This document shows positions 40,331-51,276 of a stretch of 64,000 bases of DNA, piece after piece. Numbering within the stretch: the stretch's first letter is position 1; each line of letters opens with the position of its first letter. The stretch spans positions 20,916 to 84,915 of the forward strand of contig JAUCBJ010000802.1 of the NCBI GenBank assembly GCA_032718475.1, in the 5' to 3' direction. Source of the DNA: Nemertoderma westbladi. Taxonomy: Eukaryota; Xenacoelomorpha; Nemertodermatida; Nemertodermatidae. The notes beneath the pieces are model-generated. The model worked only from the letters and a program-made list of their open reading frames with translations. It ran no database searches and was not told where the DNA came from. The position numbers were made by a program, and so were the translations under genes.

Positions 40331-41737
40331 ATGGACTGAAATCGCCAAATTCTCGGCGAATTACGTAACACTCTCGATTTACTGGAATATCCACAGCCTG
40401 GATCTCCTAACTTTGATACGAAATGGAACGCCTTGATAACAGAGAACGTGTGAATCGTTAAATTCTCCGGGCGGGAGGAACCGGATTCCCGTAATCTACA
40501 AGAGCTCCGATTGTCCGATGTTAGTACGAGCCTGAAGAGGACTCGGAACATAAAGGCAACCGGAGGAGAGGAGTTGTCGTTCTGGGATACGTTCCGGCGA
40601 AGCATCTACAAATCCCGATGTTTGATATACGACAACGAGGGAAACGCGACGCCCACCTCGAAAGCGATTACGTTGGCGCGATGCCAAAGTTTCGTCGACG
40701 ACAAGAGTACATACCTCGCCCACTGGGGAAACCTAGCGGAATGTACAGCTACGCTACGGGAAGAACGTATATCAGTCATCCAGAACCGCGACGACTACCA
40801 GGAGAAGTATGGGACAAAGGAATACGGTCGATCATTAGTCGTCGTCCTCGGAACCATAGATGGTTTAGTATTGATATGTCGAATCTTCCCGACACCCAAA
40901 CAGGAGGTGCGGACAGCCGGAGCGGTCTGGCTATTACCACCGGAGATCCTACAGATCCTATTCGATTACGATGTTATTAAAATTGGGTCGGATATAAAGG
41001 TGGATATCCAAAACGACTACGCTAACGCTCCCTTCGGAAGAAACCGTCGAGAAGATCTTAACGCCATTAGTCACTTCGTCGACACCCAAACCCTGTTAGC
41101 CTGGTTGCGATCCACAGAATTCATGCGTGGATTCCGGGAAGTGAGACCGACAAAATCCGGTATCGGCTACCTCGCAGTGCTAAACGGCGGTAAAGACTTT
41201 AAACCTCAGAAATTCCTGGACTATAACAAGATATATGGCACACACCCGGAATTAGAGATAAAGAATGAGCGAGAGAATCGTTGGAGGGACGTAGAAAGAA
41301 AATGGACGATCCACCAGAAATGGGAGAATCCGGATCAACGGAACTTTATCTACGTCACAATGGAATCATATACGGTTGCCAAGTTCATCTGCAAGACTCT
41401 AGATAAACTCATTAATGCGGTTCTCCGATCCTTCATAGACTATGAGTGGAACGAAGTTATCGACCACGCATTCAAAGCGGTAGAGAATATCCCACCGGGA
41501 GATACAAAAACGCACAACGTTATCGCTTCCTGGGATGATAACGGACCGTTCGACATCCCTACGATTGTTGATCTCCTCAGTGCAGAGGAACCATTGATAT
41601 CATCGGACGGGGTGGAATTATGGCTACAGGAAGTGTCCTGCTATCCACCCCAAAATGACAACTCGATCCGGAAGTTGCTTATGGATCAGCAGCCAAATGG
41701 GTCGCTGCGGCCGAACCTGCAACGGAGGCAGGCATAA
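40331..41737 (+). pseudogene. P2 ORF3: post-pol protein resembling an RNase D/WRN-type 3'-5' exonuclease, degenerate
   Basis: From ATG 40331 the frame is open to 41737 except for TGA at 40337 and 40451; 408 codons are uninterrupted from about 40511. It is not a pol continuation and lies where env would be, but no signal peptide or membrane span is visible. Its layout resembles DEDDy exonucleases: a hydrophobic strand SLVVVLGTIDG (where DxE would sit), then LPPEILQILFDYDVIKIGSDIKVDI (like L..LLed..I.KvG..i..D, Asp kept), FVDTQTLLAWL, GIGYLAVLNGG, and W...P....FIYVTMESYTVAKFI (like W..PL...YA..DAy). Two of the four acidic residues appear lost. The relation is inferred by eye. One hairpin motif falls at 40526 in a different codon phase from gag. 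Confidence 0.5.
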
Positions 41738-42936
41738 CCACAGTAGAGGCAGTTGGCTCTGGCAGTCCCGCTAGGGAGTTAGTAACCACCTTCGCGCTTA
41801 GCGACTTTGGCGACACATGTCAGAGGTTGTCTCCATATCCATTCCTGGGAGGAGAAGACTGGTCTTCAGAGATCCCGAGTACCAACACCCAGCGGACCCG
41901 CTCAGCTATACAGGTTGCGAAGGGTCCCAGCGTGGCTCCAACCCCTGTAGACCTCCTTGGAATTCCTTCGGTGAACGCCCCGGCACCCCTTCATCGACCG
42001 GCTGTGGCGACGGTACCCTCCGTCCCACAAGACCCTTTGAGACTCACCCGGTGGCACGCCGAACAAACCGAGAGGATCCACCGCCAGAAACGGGCGCCCG
42101 GGATGCGACCGGCGGGCTATAAGGAAGGTTATCGTAGCAAGAACATACTCCGCAAAAGCCCAGCATTCCGCGGTCTACCGGCTACTGCGATTATCCCCAA
42201 AAATGACCGATGGCTGGAGTATTACGCCGGCATACCGATTCCGATATTCTTCGGCCGGGAGATGCAACTGGAGGTGTGCGGAAACTGCGGTTCGGAACAG
42301 TGTCCACTCGGAAGGAGACATCGGGTTACCGATTCGTGTCTCCAGATCCTTGGGATTCTTTACTGTCCCTATTTCGCTATATCGGGCCGCGACGTATCGG
42401 TTTGTCCAACCCTCTACAACCTCTGCACAAAATGCGGTTTCCGTGGACATTCCGCGAGCTCCCTTTGTAACATAAAGTGTCCTACTAAGGACGCAACAGC
42501 TATGGGAAATATGGTTATGTTTGAAACATATGCCAATAACCACGTAAAGACCAAAGTGCGTAGAAGCGCTTGAAATGTTGCGCAAGAGATGGCGTGCAGT
42601 TACTTCTCGTTCCCAGAACGCCTCCATATGGCAGCGACACTACCTTTCCATTATGTGGATTTACTATTGAGCGCTGGATTATTTGGTCCCTTCGAGATCC
42701 TCAGATGCTTATACTCATACAAAGAAGCATTTGGTGACGGAGAGTGGTTTCTAGAGGCACGCATTACCGAGTTCGAGAGACAGACGGACATGATCCCGCT
42801 ACCATCTAAAGGAAGGGCCGCCAGGAGAAAAGCTGCAGCAATGCTCGCGATGGACGATGATGCTCCCCTGCCTGCACTGGCGATCGATGAGAGTAGATGG
42901 GTGAAGAGAAGGAAAGCGTATCAGAGTAAGAAATAG
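41659..42936 (+). pseudogene. P2 ORF4: post-pol zinc-knuckle protein, one internal TGA
   Basis: Open from 41659, overlapping the end of ORF3 in another frame, so it may be reached by frameshift or have been fused to it. TGA at 42571-42573 is the only break before the stop at 42936. The N-terminal third is Pro-rich. A Cys-rich segment follows (CGNCGSEQCPLG..., about 42275-42310) and then VCPTLYNLCTKCGFRGHSAS ending in Cys, a CCHC-like knuckle with one extra residue before the last Cys. P3's post-pol ORF has the same VCPx5CxxCxxxGH arrangement, followed in both by an FH...YE-L block of similar spacing. The C-terminus is basic (KGRAARRKAAA). Function unknown; nucleic-acid binding is the plain guess. 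Confidence 0.6.
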
Positions 42937-43104
42937 AAGACCAGGATATTCTATGGACATTTATATCGAACATTTATTTTTATATCTACGTAAACCAACT
43001 CTAGGAAAAATTAATCAGGACTATGCAATATTAAAATTTGGGTTTTTTATGTGGGAAATGACCTACGCAAACTCGATCTACCGATAGACCTCACGAAGGT
43101 CATT

Positions 43105-43114
43105 GGGGGGGGAC
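43105..43114 (+). other. P2 polypurine tract
   Basis: GGGGGGGGAC directly before the 3' LTR start at 43115, in the position of the plus-strand primer. Confidence 0.7.
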
Positions 43115-44239
43115 TGTTCGCGGTATTTCAACTTTTCATAACGCGAGTTAAATATTTTTTGGATTTATTTATAATGAATATTCCAATATCAGTACTGGGT
43201 GCGGGAACATGGAATTTGGGTATATTCAATGGACTGGGGGCGATTTACGGGCAAATATTGGGGCGACTTACGGGGCATGGGACTCATATCAGATATTTAA
43301 GGGCCAAGGGTGGGAGGCAAAATCAAGCAGTACTCAGGTTTACCTGATACTATTAGGCCTAGCCAACTTCCTACTGCCTGTAGAGGTAGTTTTGGTAACC
43401 CACTAGGCCTAGGGACAAGGACTGCCCTTAGCGGTTCCTGGCCAACAGCAGTTACTACGAGCCTGAAAGGGACTCGGAAAGTCTGCTGATTGCGTCAGGG
43501 ATTTGCGACGGGAACTGACAGACAGATCCTTAGCGGTCCCTGGTCACCGTCAGTTATTACGAGCCTGAAAGGGACTCGGAAAGCTTGCTGACTGCACCGG
43601 GGACTTGCGACGGATCGACCGACTAGATGGAGGAAGGGTTCGACGAGGACTGCCTTCCTGGAGTGGGTTCCACGACCGGTGTTACTACGAGCCTGAAAGG
43701 GACTCGGAAAGCTACCGACAGTTGGGACTCACAACGCGCTGACAGACCCCTAGCCAAGCCGTACCACTTTCATGATGACCGATCCCTTCAGGGTTCGGGA
43801 AGGGTGGGACGGACACGCAACACGGTCGAAAGACAAAGGACCGGACTCTACTGGCCTACCGACTATTCGGAGCAGCTTCTCAGCTACCGAAGCGACTACG
43901 AGCCTGAAAAGGATTCGGAAAGCTTAGGTGGTTGGGACCCTGCGATGAACCGACAGACCCCTAGCCAAGCCGTACCGCTTTCCTGATGACCGATCCCTTC
44001 GGGGTTCGGGAAGGGTGGGACGGACACGCAACCGGGTCTACCGACTTGACCGACCCTTAGCCAAGCCATACCGCTTTCCTGATGACCGATCCCTTCGGGG
44101 TTCGGGAAGGGTGGGATGGACACTCAACAGGGTCGACCGATGCCGACACTACGGTACCGGGACTAGGACCGAGGGAAAATGGGGAACATTAGTTAGGTTA
44201 AAATCTAAAGCGAACAGTGGGTAATTAATTAATGTACTG
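43115..44239 (+). repeat. P2 3' LTR, cut by B2
   Basis: Same as the 5' LTR but about 220 bp longer: four hairpin motifs (43457, 43560, 43687, 43900) and three units of about 100 bp with CGCTTTCCTGATGACCGATC, against three and two in the 5' copy. It ends at AATGTAC where the LTR of B2 begins; the 5' copy continues with TGTAGGAATTT. Confidence 0.85.
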
Positions 44240-44816
44240 TGTGAGCGTATTCAATTCCGCCTCACCAAACCCCCATAAAGTGGGAAAGAGCGCCTCTAAG
44301 CAATATTGGGAGCACGAGGTTGATTACCAATCAACCTCGTGTCACCCCAGTAAATGGGGACAATAGGCCCCAGAGAACACACGCACAATAGGGGTCAGGG
44401 GTTACACCCCTGAGAGAGAGGAAAGTAACAGCAGCGGGGGGGGGGGGAACACCCCCGCAGGGCAGAGGGTGTGAAATAGGGTTATTAGCCAATGGGGGGA
44501 AAGCATCGACTGAGTAACACCACGTGGCCAACCGTGCAATATATATTACCAGTCATCATGTTATCCCATTCACTCTTAGTTAGTCAGTTAGTTAGGGTGG
44601 TACGGGAACTCTTAACACCGTCCCCGTCCACTGCTATCAGCCTATCTTATTCAGTGCATTACCGGTACTTATTCACCTGTGCTTATTTCCATCTTATCTA
44701 TATATCTATACATACACGGATCAACATCAGAACACTTTCCACCTTTTCACATACACAGTGGGGACGCGTAGTCAAGATAACCAGATAAACCGGGATCCTC
44801 GGTGGATCCCGTCACA
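44240..44816 (+). repeat. B2 5' LTR (577 bp)
   Basis: Begins TGTGAGCGTATTCAATTCC and ends GGATCCCGTCACA, matching the P1 LTR end to end with many differences. It contains a 13-G run (44433-44446 region) facing a CCCCC run, a possible hairpin, and a TATA-like AATATATATTA at 44538-44548. Confidence 0.9.
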
Positions 44817-44862
44817 GTGTTAAGAGTGTTAAGATCCAACGGCCCGAGCTAACTACTAGAGA

Positions 44863-47347
44863 ATGAGTAGAGAAGGAAAGACGACACCGCCGCGGACCCC
44901 GGACGATGATCTAACGATCCGCAAGGCCACGGCGAGACGGTATCGACCCACGACGCCGGATCCGTCGACGAACGATCCGGCAACCAAAGAGGAGGGGGGC
45001 CGTCTACAACCAGAGGACGAGTCGAGAGGAGGGAAATACGAGTCGGGAGAGGAGAGAGACGAGTCGACACACAGCGACGGTCGACGGCCAGCCACAGGCC
45101 GAGGGCGATGGACGGCCCACCGGAACGGCAACGGTGGAGCCGCCGGTACGACGCCGGACCCGGAGGGAGAGAGGAGATGTCGGCGACGAGGACGTCGGGG
45201 TCGTCCGGCTCCGACGAGCCTACGCCGCGACCTGGGAACAACTGAAAGAAGCTAGAGGAGGGGCCGAGATAGACCAGGTGAAGTTGAAAAGGCGCCTAGG
45301 TGAGTCGAATGAACATTTTGATTACCTAGTGCGTTCTGGGCAGGGAGAACTAGCCGAGGAGAGAGCGAGAGGGATTGCCAGCGAACTGCTTGAACTATGG
45401 GAGTATAAGGGTATGCAGCCTAGTGTAGTGTACATAGGGCCATACTTAGTCGATGCCCGGGGAGTAAAATTAGTGGGTTGGAGGAGACCGCAGGAGGGCG
45501 AATCCGAGGTTGACCCCGAGGATTCGGTCTCGTCGGTCAGAGGGAGTTCCAGGAGGCCAGCCACAGGCCATGGGCGACGGACGGCCCACCGGAACGGTAA
45601 CGGTGGAGCCGCCGGTACGACGCCGGACCCGGAGGGAGAGAGGAGATGTCGGCGACGAGGACGTCGGGGTCGTCCGGCTCCGACGAGCCTACGCCGCAAC
45701 CCGGGAACAATTGAAAGAAGCTAGATGAGGGGCCGAGATAGACCAGGTGAAGTTGAAAAGGCGACTAGGTGAGTCGAATGAACATTTTGATTACCTAGTG
45801 CGTTCTGGGCAGGGAGAACTAGCCGAGGAGAGAGCGAGAGGGATTGCCAGCGAACTGCTTGAACTATGGGAGTATAAGGGTATGCAGCCTAGTGTAGTGT
45901 ACATAGGGCCATACTTAGTCGATGCCCGGGGAGTAAAATTAGTGGGTTGGAGGAGACCGCAGGAGGGCGAATCCGAGGTTGACCCCGAGGATTCGGTCTC
46001 GTCGGTCGGAGGGAGTTCCGGGAGGCGGGGGAGAGTTAGTAGGATGGGAAGATGGAGGGAATCCGTCACAACCGATAAGTCTGCTACATCCTCCGCAAAA
46101 GAAAGACGGATGCGAAAGATAAATCTGGCATATAAATTAGGAATGGAAGAATTAGAGTGGATAATGGGGGGAAGGAAGGAGCAAGAGAGTGAAGGCAAAG
46201 AGCGTGAGGCAAGAGAACAGAGCGTGCGGTACACGTACAGTAGATACAGTAACCGTACGGGCGAGGGGGGTAGTAGTAGTGCGTTAGGAAATATTGGTAT
46301 TAATAGTACCGTAGTAGATAACCCTAATCCCTTTATTACAGGAAATATTTTACCCGGCGGTAATTTAAATTTAAATTCAAATAATAATATTAATTCAAAT
46401 ATTCAGAATAATTCAAATAATTCGAATAATAATTTAAATTTTGAAAATAATAATAATTCTAATTGAAATAATTTAAATAATAATCCCGTTTCAAATTCTA
46501 ATAATTTAATTGATTTAGGAGATTTAATTGATTTAACAAATAATATTGGGAATGGTGCTATTAATATGAACGTGTCGGACGTACATAACCCGGCAGACGG
46601 GGGCCTGGTAGGCCACGTAGTTAGTAGGCAGGAGGTAGCAGGGTTGAGCCAACCCGAGGTGGGCCTGAAAGGCCACGCAGTAGTAGAGAGAGAGGCAGGG
46701 GTGAATAGACCCAGCCGCAGTAGGGTTAGTGCGTCGACTAGAGAGGGGTGTAGAAGCGAAATAAGGGATAGTGAAGCAAGATGTGGCGAGTGGGGGGGGG
46801 GGGGCTACGGGCGCCCCACCACAGAAGATGAGTGGCGAGAGAGGGGGGGCAAAGAATGCCCCACAAGAGGGGTGTAGAAGTGTAGTAAGAGATAGTGAAG
46901 TTAGAAGTAGCGGGTGGGGGGGGGGGGGGGGCTATGGGTGCCCCACCGCAAGAGATTAGTAACGAGAGGGGGGGGGGGCAGAGAGTGTCCCACAGGCGTC
47001 GGCGGATAATGCGCGGGCCGAATTAGGCAAACCGCAACACCCGGCCATGGAGAATAATAGGGGGATTGCGAGTATCCCCAGCGGCGTGCGATCGAGCAGA
47101 GAGAGACAGGTTGACGTCGCGAGAGGGCAGGCGACGGAACGTCGAGCCCAGTCAGAAGAGAGAAGATTAGTAGAGTTTAATAGAGAGGTCGAAGATAGAA
47201 GAAGATTAGTAGAGCTTAGCAGAGAGGTCGAAGAGAGAAGGAGTGAAGATAATAGGAGAGTCGTTGCTAGGAGCAACCGGAGAGCGAGGACGGATAGCGA
47301 GCCGTCGATAGTAGAGTTAGGGAGTCAGTGGGGTCGAACTTTGGGAG
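44863..47347 (+). pseudogene. B2 gag remnant (P1 ORF A/ORF B homologue)
   Basis: ATG 44863 opens a protein like P1 ORF A (TPPRTPDDDLTIRKATARRY). A 469-bp tandem duplication (45086-45554 and 45555-46022) shifts the frame, since 469 is not a multiple of three. The rest follows P1: GPYLVDARGVKLVGW, the KSATSSAKER region, an Asn-rich tract (46370-46560) with a TGA at 46464-46466, then GHVVSRQ-type repeats. The long 11-residue charged-helix array of P1 is almost absent. Three G runs (46792-46804, 46916-46931, 46968-46978) stand at or near P1's frame junctions, one in a duplicated segment. It ends in the ORF B region. Confidence 0.8.
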
Positions 47348-48039
47348 TGTAAAAGCTTTTGCGGATATAATCAGTCCCCTCGCCCGCAAAGTACCGTTAT
47401 AGGTGTTTTAACGGACATAAAAGTCATTCTTCTATATGTGTGCTTTGGTGGACATGGTAAGGCATAAAACCCGCAATGCGTCAAATACTCTAGCACAGCG
47501 TAGCCTTGATGATTCAGATTACGACATCTAACAGCTGGTTGCTGGCATGGAAATGGCCATTGGACACATGGTTCTTTGTTTAGCTTAACAGCCAATCAGG
47601 GCGATTTTTACTGTCGATGTGGAGATTTTCTACAGATCGTGCTAGGAGTGTTCAGTCTTACTGTTTTTTCTTGATACTGTTGTGTTGTTTCTATCTAGGC
47701 CAAGAACACCGGCTCTAGAGTCAATTCGTTTCAGACTTTTAGTAAAACATTAGTAGGCGCAGATTATAGAACGTATAACTGTTATCGCCATAATTATCAA
47801 CTAACCAAACAATCATATCATATCTTAACCTACCGTCTTAATGCTATTTACTGTTGTTAATATTTGTATCAGTTGGTTGAATATTATTATTTGGAGAACA
47901 TCTATAAAGAACCCAAATTTCCCAATTTTCTTGATACACTACAGGTTAGAGAGACAGGTTACATATAGCGATTGCGACTTATATTATTGTGGTTTGTTGT
48001 GAATTTAATGCTATTTGATAAGCACTACATGAGTCAATT
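47348..48039 (+). repeat. P3 5' LTR, part confirmed by comparison with the 3' LTR
   Basis: This 692-bp stretch equals 62175-62866. The LTR may continue well past 48039, but its second copy is cut by the LINE and the window end. Confidence 0.85.
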
Positions 48040-50806
48040 GCTGTTCTCTTTATATATGATAAAATTCATTGACGGTCGGCAAATTAGTGTGCAGTATTGT
48101 GTGTTACCGGTAGTGTGCATGATTGTGACTGATAACTAAGCATTTCCTAAAGAATGCGCCTCATACGTGAATCATAAGCCTTACCGACTTACCGTTGTGT
48201 TTAGTATAAGTCATATCTCTGTTTACCTAGATAGAGCGCCACGTCCTAAAGGAACTGTTAATATTTCCCGAAAGTGAATAATATTGGTCAGAAATTATTT
48301 ATTAACGATCAATCGAATAATACAGTAAGCTTACACTGCAATAACAATCTAAGCCCTCCGAATCCAGTCTCCCGGGTATATCCAGCGGGTGAATGGACGC
48401 GCACTAGGCTGGCTTCGGCTAATGTTGTGTTTATTGGTATTAAATACTTGTCATTTTTCTAAAGTCTATTTATAAACCAAAAGACATATAAATTTTGGCA
48501 GGTTAAACTGCTAAAGGTCTTCAAAAGCGCGTACAATCACAGTTATTTTCTTTATTGCAGTAAGCAATAAAGTTGAAAGTACCGGTCGACCGGTAAACCT
48601 GAACCGGTACTGCTGTAGGTCCGTAGGCCCAACTGCCAGAATCGGTACTGCTGTAGGTCCGTAGGCCCAACTGCTTGAACCGGTACTGCTGTAGGTCTGT
48701 AGGCCCAACTGCCAGAATCGGTACTGCTGTAGGTCTGTAGGCCCAACCATCCTAACCGGTACTTCCAGTATAAGTACATTAGTATTATTCGATTTTGATT
48801 ATTGTATATCGGTAGGTCTTAGTACTTAATCAGGGAACGGCCGCCCTGGTTTTTTATTGAGATTTTACTTATTTCTGTCGGTTTTATTTACATGTAAGTT
48901 AATATTGAGCTGAAGACGTGTAAGTCTGCTCAGATTGTTCAGATAATTGTAGGCTGGACTATTGTCGGACTGTTGTTGGGTCTGGAGAGATTGCGGCGTG
49001 TGTAGAGTTTGTCCGATAAAGTGCCAGTTAGTAAGTTGGGGCAGCCAGAGCTGTAAGGTCAATCCCCTCTTAAAGAATAAGCCGTACTACCGTGTTAGAA
49101 CGCATACTAACTAACCATTTTGGAATCTGCACATACTGTAGTTTATTTAGGCTTGACAGTATTCTGCCAGCGTTTTGGCCTGTGTTTGTTTGTGTGGTCT
49201 GTTCAGGTACCGTAATAGTTATTACTCAGATATTTTGTAGGCTGGATTGTTGTCTAGCTATTATTAGGTCTGAAGAGATTGCTGCGTGTGTAGAGTTTGT
49301 CTGATAAAGTGCCAGTTAGTAAGTTGGGGCAGCCAGAGCTGTAAGGTCAATCCCATCCTAAAGAATAAGTCGTACTACCGTGTTAGAACGCATACTAACT
49401 AACCATTTTGGAATCTGCACATGCTGTAGTTTATTTAGGCTTGATGGTAGTCTGCCAGCGTTTGGTTTGTATTTTGTTTGAGTATTCTGTACGGGTAGCG
49501 TAATATTTATTATTCAGAGTTTATGCGATTATTCGCAACATTCATGTCCCCAAGTTTATTCCTACAGTAATTGTGCTTGTTATATATACCGTTATAGTTA
49601 AATTAACCCCGGTACTACACGGGCTGCTTGGCGTAGGTAAAGACTGGTGATCTTGTGCACCGGTCACTCCAGCAGATGCCGTGGTTCTTTTAGCTGTTCA
49701 AGTATTTTTAACTACTGATTATCTGTTGTACAAGTACTCGTACCTAATTTAGGGTTTAGTGTACAGTGCTTTCCGAAGGTAATTAGAGTGTAGGCAGTAT
49801 ATTTGTGTTGTAAAGTGGTTAATAGGCACGTTGGTTCTGGTAGACCGCGGTAATTAACTTCTAGGTAGGAACACTCCGTGATACATAACGTAGTACCTAT
49901 AGCGATACGGCTATAGGTCATCAGGCGGTGGTATTTTCCTATCTGGACAACGCAGTGTATTTACTACTACTTATTATTTTCAAATACCGTAGTACCCTGT
50001 CCGTTGTAATAACCAGAATTCTAACCCTTTGTTAGGCTGGTTTGTAGACTTCCTGTAAAATTACCCTAAAATTTCGTACGTAATATTTTTGTTGTGTTTA
50101 ATTAGAGATTTAATCTCACCCGTATCGTAAGTAATTTGTAGTATTAAGTAACTTAGGTAAATTAGAATTATCTGTTTTAGTGTCCAATAAGTAGCACTTC
50201 ACTGAGAGCGCACAGCTTCTGTGTAGTGACTCCCCCCAGAAATAATAACATTTATTTCAAATATTGACAAAACCCATTTTAAACGGGTATATATATATTA
50301 TAAATCAACTCAAACGATTTATAAATAGTAGGCCTGCCATACAACAACTAGGTCTCAATATCAGTTGGACTACTGCTCAAATAACGGTAATAAAGTAAGT
50401 TAAAGTAACCAAGTAACCTTTAAAATTCAGAAATTCAATTATTTAAATAATTGATATACCGGTATTCACGATAGGCCTATTATCTTTATTTCTATAAATT
50501 TAGGCTGAAATCATACCGGTATTCTGTAATTAATACTAGTTCATAATTATACTTATATATACTATAAGTGTAAGCTGCATACCGGTATTCACGATAGGCC
50601 TATTATATATTTATATATATTTGTGCTAAAATTATATACCAGTATTCTGCGACAAACCTAGTCTACAATACTTATATATTATAAGTGTATACCGGTATTC
50701 TAATATACTGTAATAAAGTACCGGTACTAGGCCAACGGTCATACTGAATTACTAGACTTGCTTTAACTGTAACTATAGCAGTAAGCATTCAACTGTATAG
50801 CTAAAC
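48040..50806 (+). repeat. P3 LTR remainder/leader with several tandem duplications
   Basis: No gene supported. It contains four units of about 41 bp with GGTACTGCTGTAGGTC and GTAGGCCCAACTGC (48600-48760); a 288-bp tandem duplication (about 48946-49233 and 49234-49520, shared GATAAAGTGCCAGTTAGTAAG); and a 123-bp duplication with ATACCGGTATTCACGATAGG at 50456 and 50579. The LTR/leader boundary and primer-binding site lie somewhere here and were not identified. Confidence 0.65.
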
Positions 50807-51178
50807 ATGTCTGACACCCAGCAAACCCTGTCAGACAGTCTAATCGATACAACCATCTGTGACACAGATAGGAGTGTGGAGCGATTAAGAAAGGGGTTCA
50901 GCTCACCTCCTACTGAAAGAAAGGTCATCCCTCCAGTAGTAGTATCAGACCCTAGGCTAATCCAACACCGTAGGTCTATCATTGGCACTCGGGCCCAGGT
51001 CAAACGGAACCAGGAAGCAGCTGTCCAACAGCAGCAACATCCTATTCAAGAAACTCGTTCCCAGCGATCCGATAGCTCCAGTAGTTCGGATACTGTAGAG
51101 CTGACCCCCGAACGCGGAGTGAAGATGACGGCTAAGCCTATTCGGATCCCCTTCTCACCCTACCTGCCACAGTACTAA
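50807..51178 (+). CDS. P3 ORF0: 123-aa protein ahead of gag
   Basis: True ATG at 50807. The product is hydrophilic and disordered in look: MSDTQQTLSDSLIDTT at the start, QQQQ and SDSSSSSD stretches, basic KMTAKPIRIPFSPYL at the end. No family recognised. The gag-pol frame opens at 51136, one frame back, so the two overlap by about 43 bases. A frameshift could make ORF0 the N-terminus of Gag, but I saw no canonical slippery heptamer in phase. It may also be a separate upstream ORF. Confidence 0.5.
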   Translation: MSDTQQTLSDSLIDTTICDTDRSVERLRKGFSSPPTERKVIPPVVVSDPRLIQHRRSIIGTRAQVKRNQEAAVQQQQHPIQETRSQRSDSSSSSDTVELTPERGVKMTAKPIRIPFSPYLPQY

Positions 51179-51276
51179 CTACTATATTCATTGTGGTGGA
51201 GGAACACCAAGTCGATTGGGCGAGAAGTAAGCGAGCTACCCAAGATAGTTATGCGGGATACGCCAGGGAAGAATTG

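Larger units (their letters stand above)
29754..44239 (+). mobile_element. P2: degenerate BEL/Pao element with two post-pol ORFs
   Basis: Plus-strand LTR element: 5' LTR from 29754, upstream ORF, gag, protease, pol remnant, a 1.2-kb spacer, ORF3, ORF4, polypurine tract (43105-43114) and 3' LTR from 43115. RT and most of RNase H are deleted, and part of the integrase core is gone. Gag and pol carry stops and frameshifts, and LINE copy 3 splits the protease region. The LTRs differ at many sites and by about 220 bp of repeats, so this is clearly older than P1. It begins within a minisatellite unit (CCACTC before TGTTCGCGG), so P2 probably inserted into the array. Confidence 0.9.
44240..47347 (+). 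mobile_element. B2: 5' part of a P1-family BEL/Pao element
   Basis: A 577-bp LTR plus a leader and degenerate Gag sequence, colinear with the LTR and ORFs A-B of P1 but diverged. It begins inside the P2 3' LTR and is broken at 47347 by the P3 5' LTR. The rest of B2 would be expected to the right of P3, outside the window. Confidence 0.9.

Noticed and set aside
47371-47595. Minus-strand ORF in the P3 5' LTR
   Set aside because: Short, in noncoding LTR sequence, no resemblance to known proteins.
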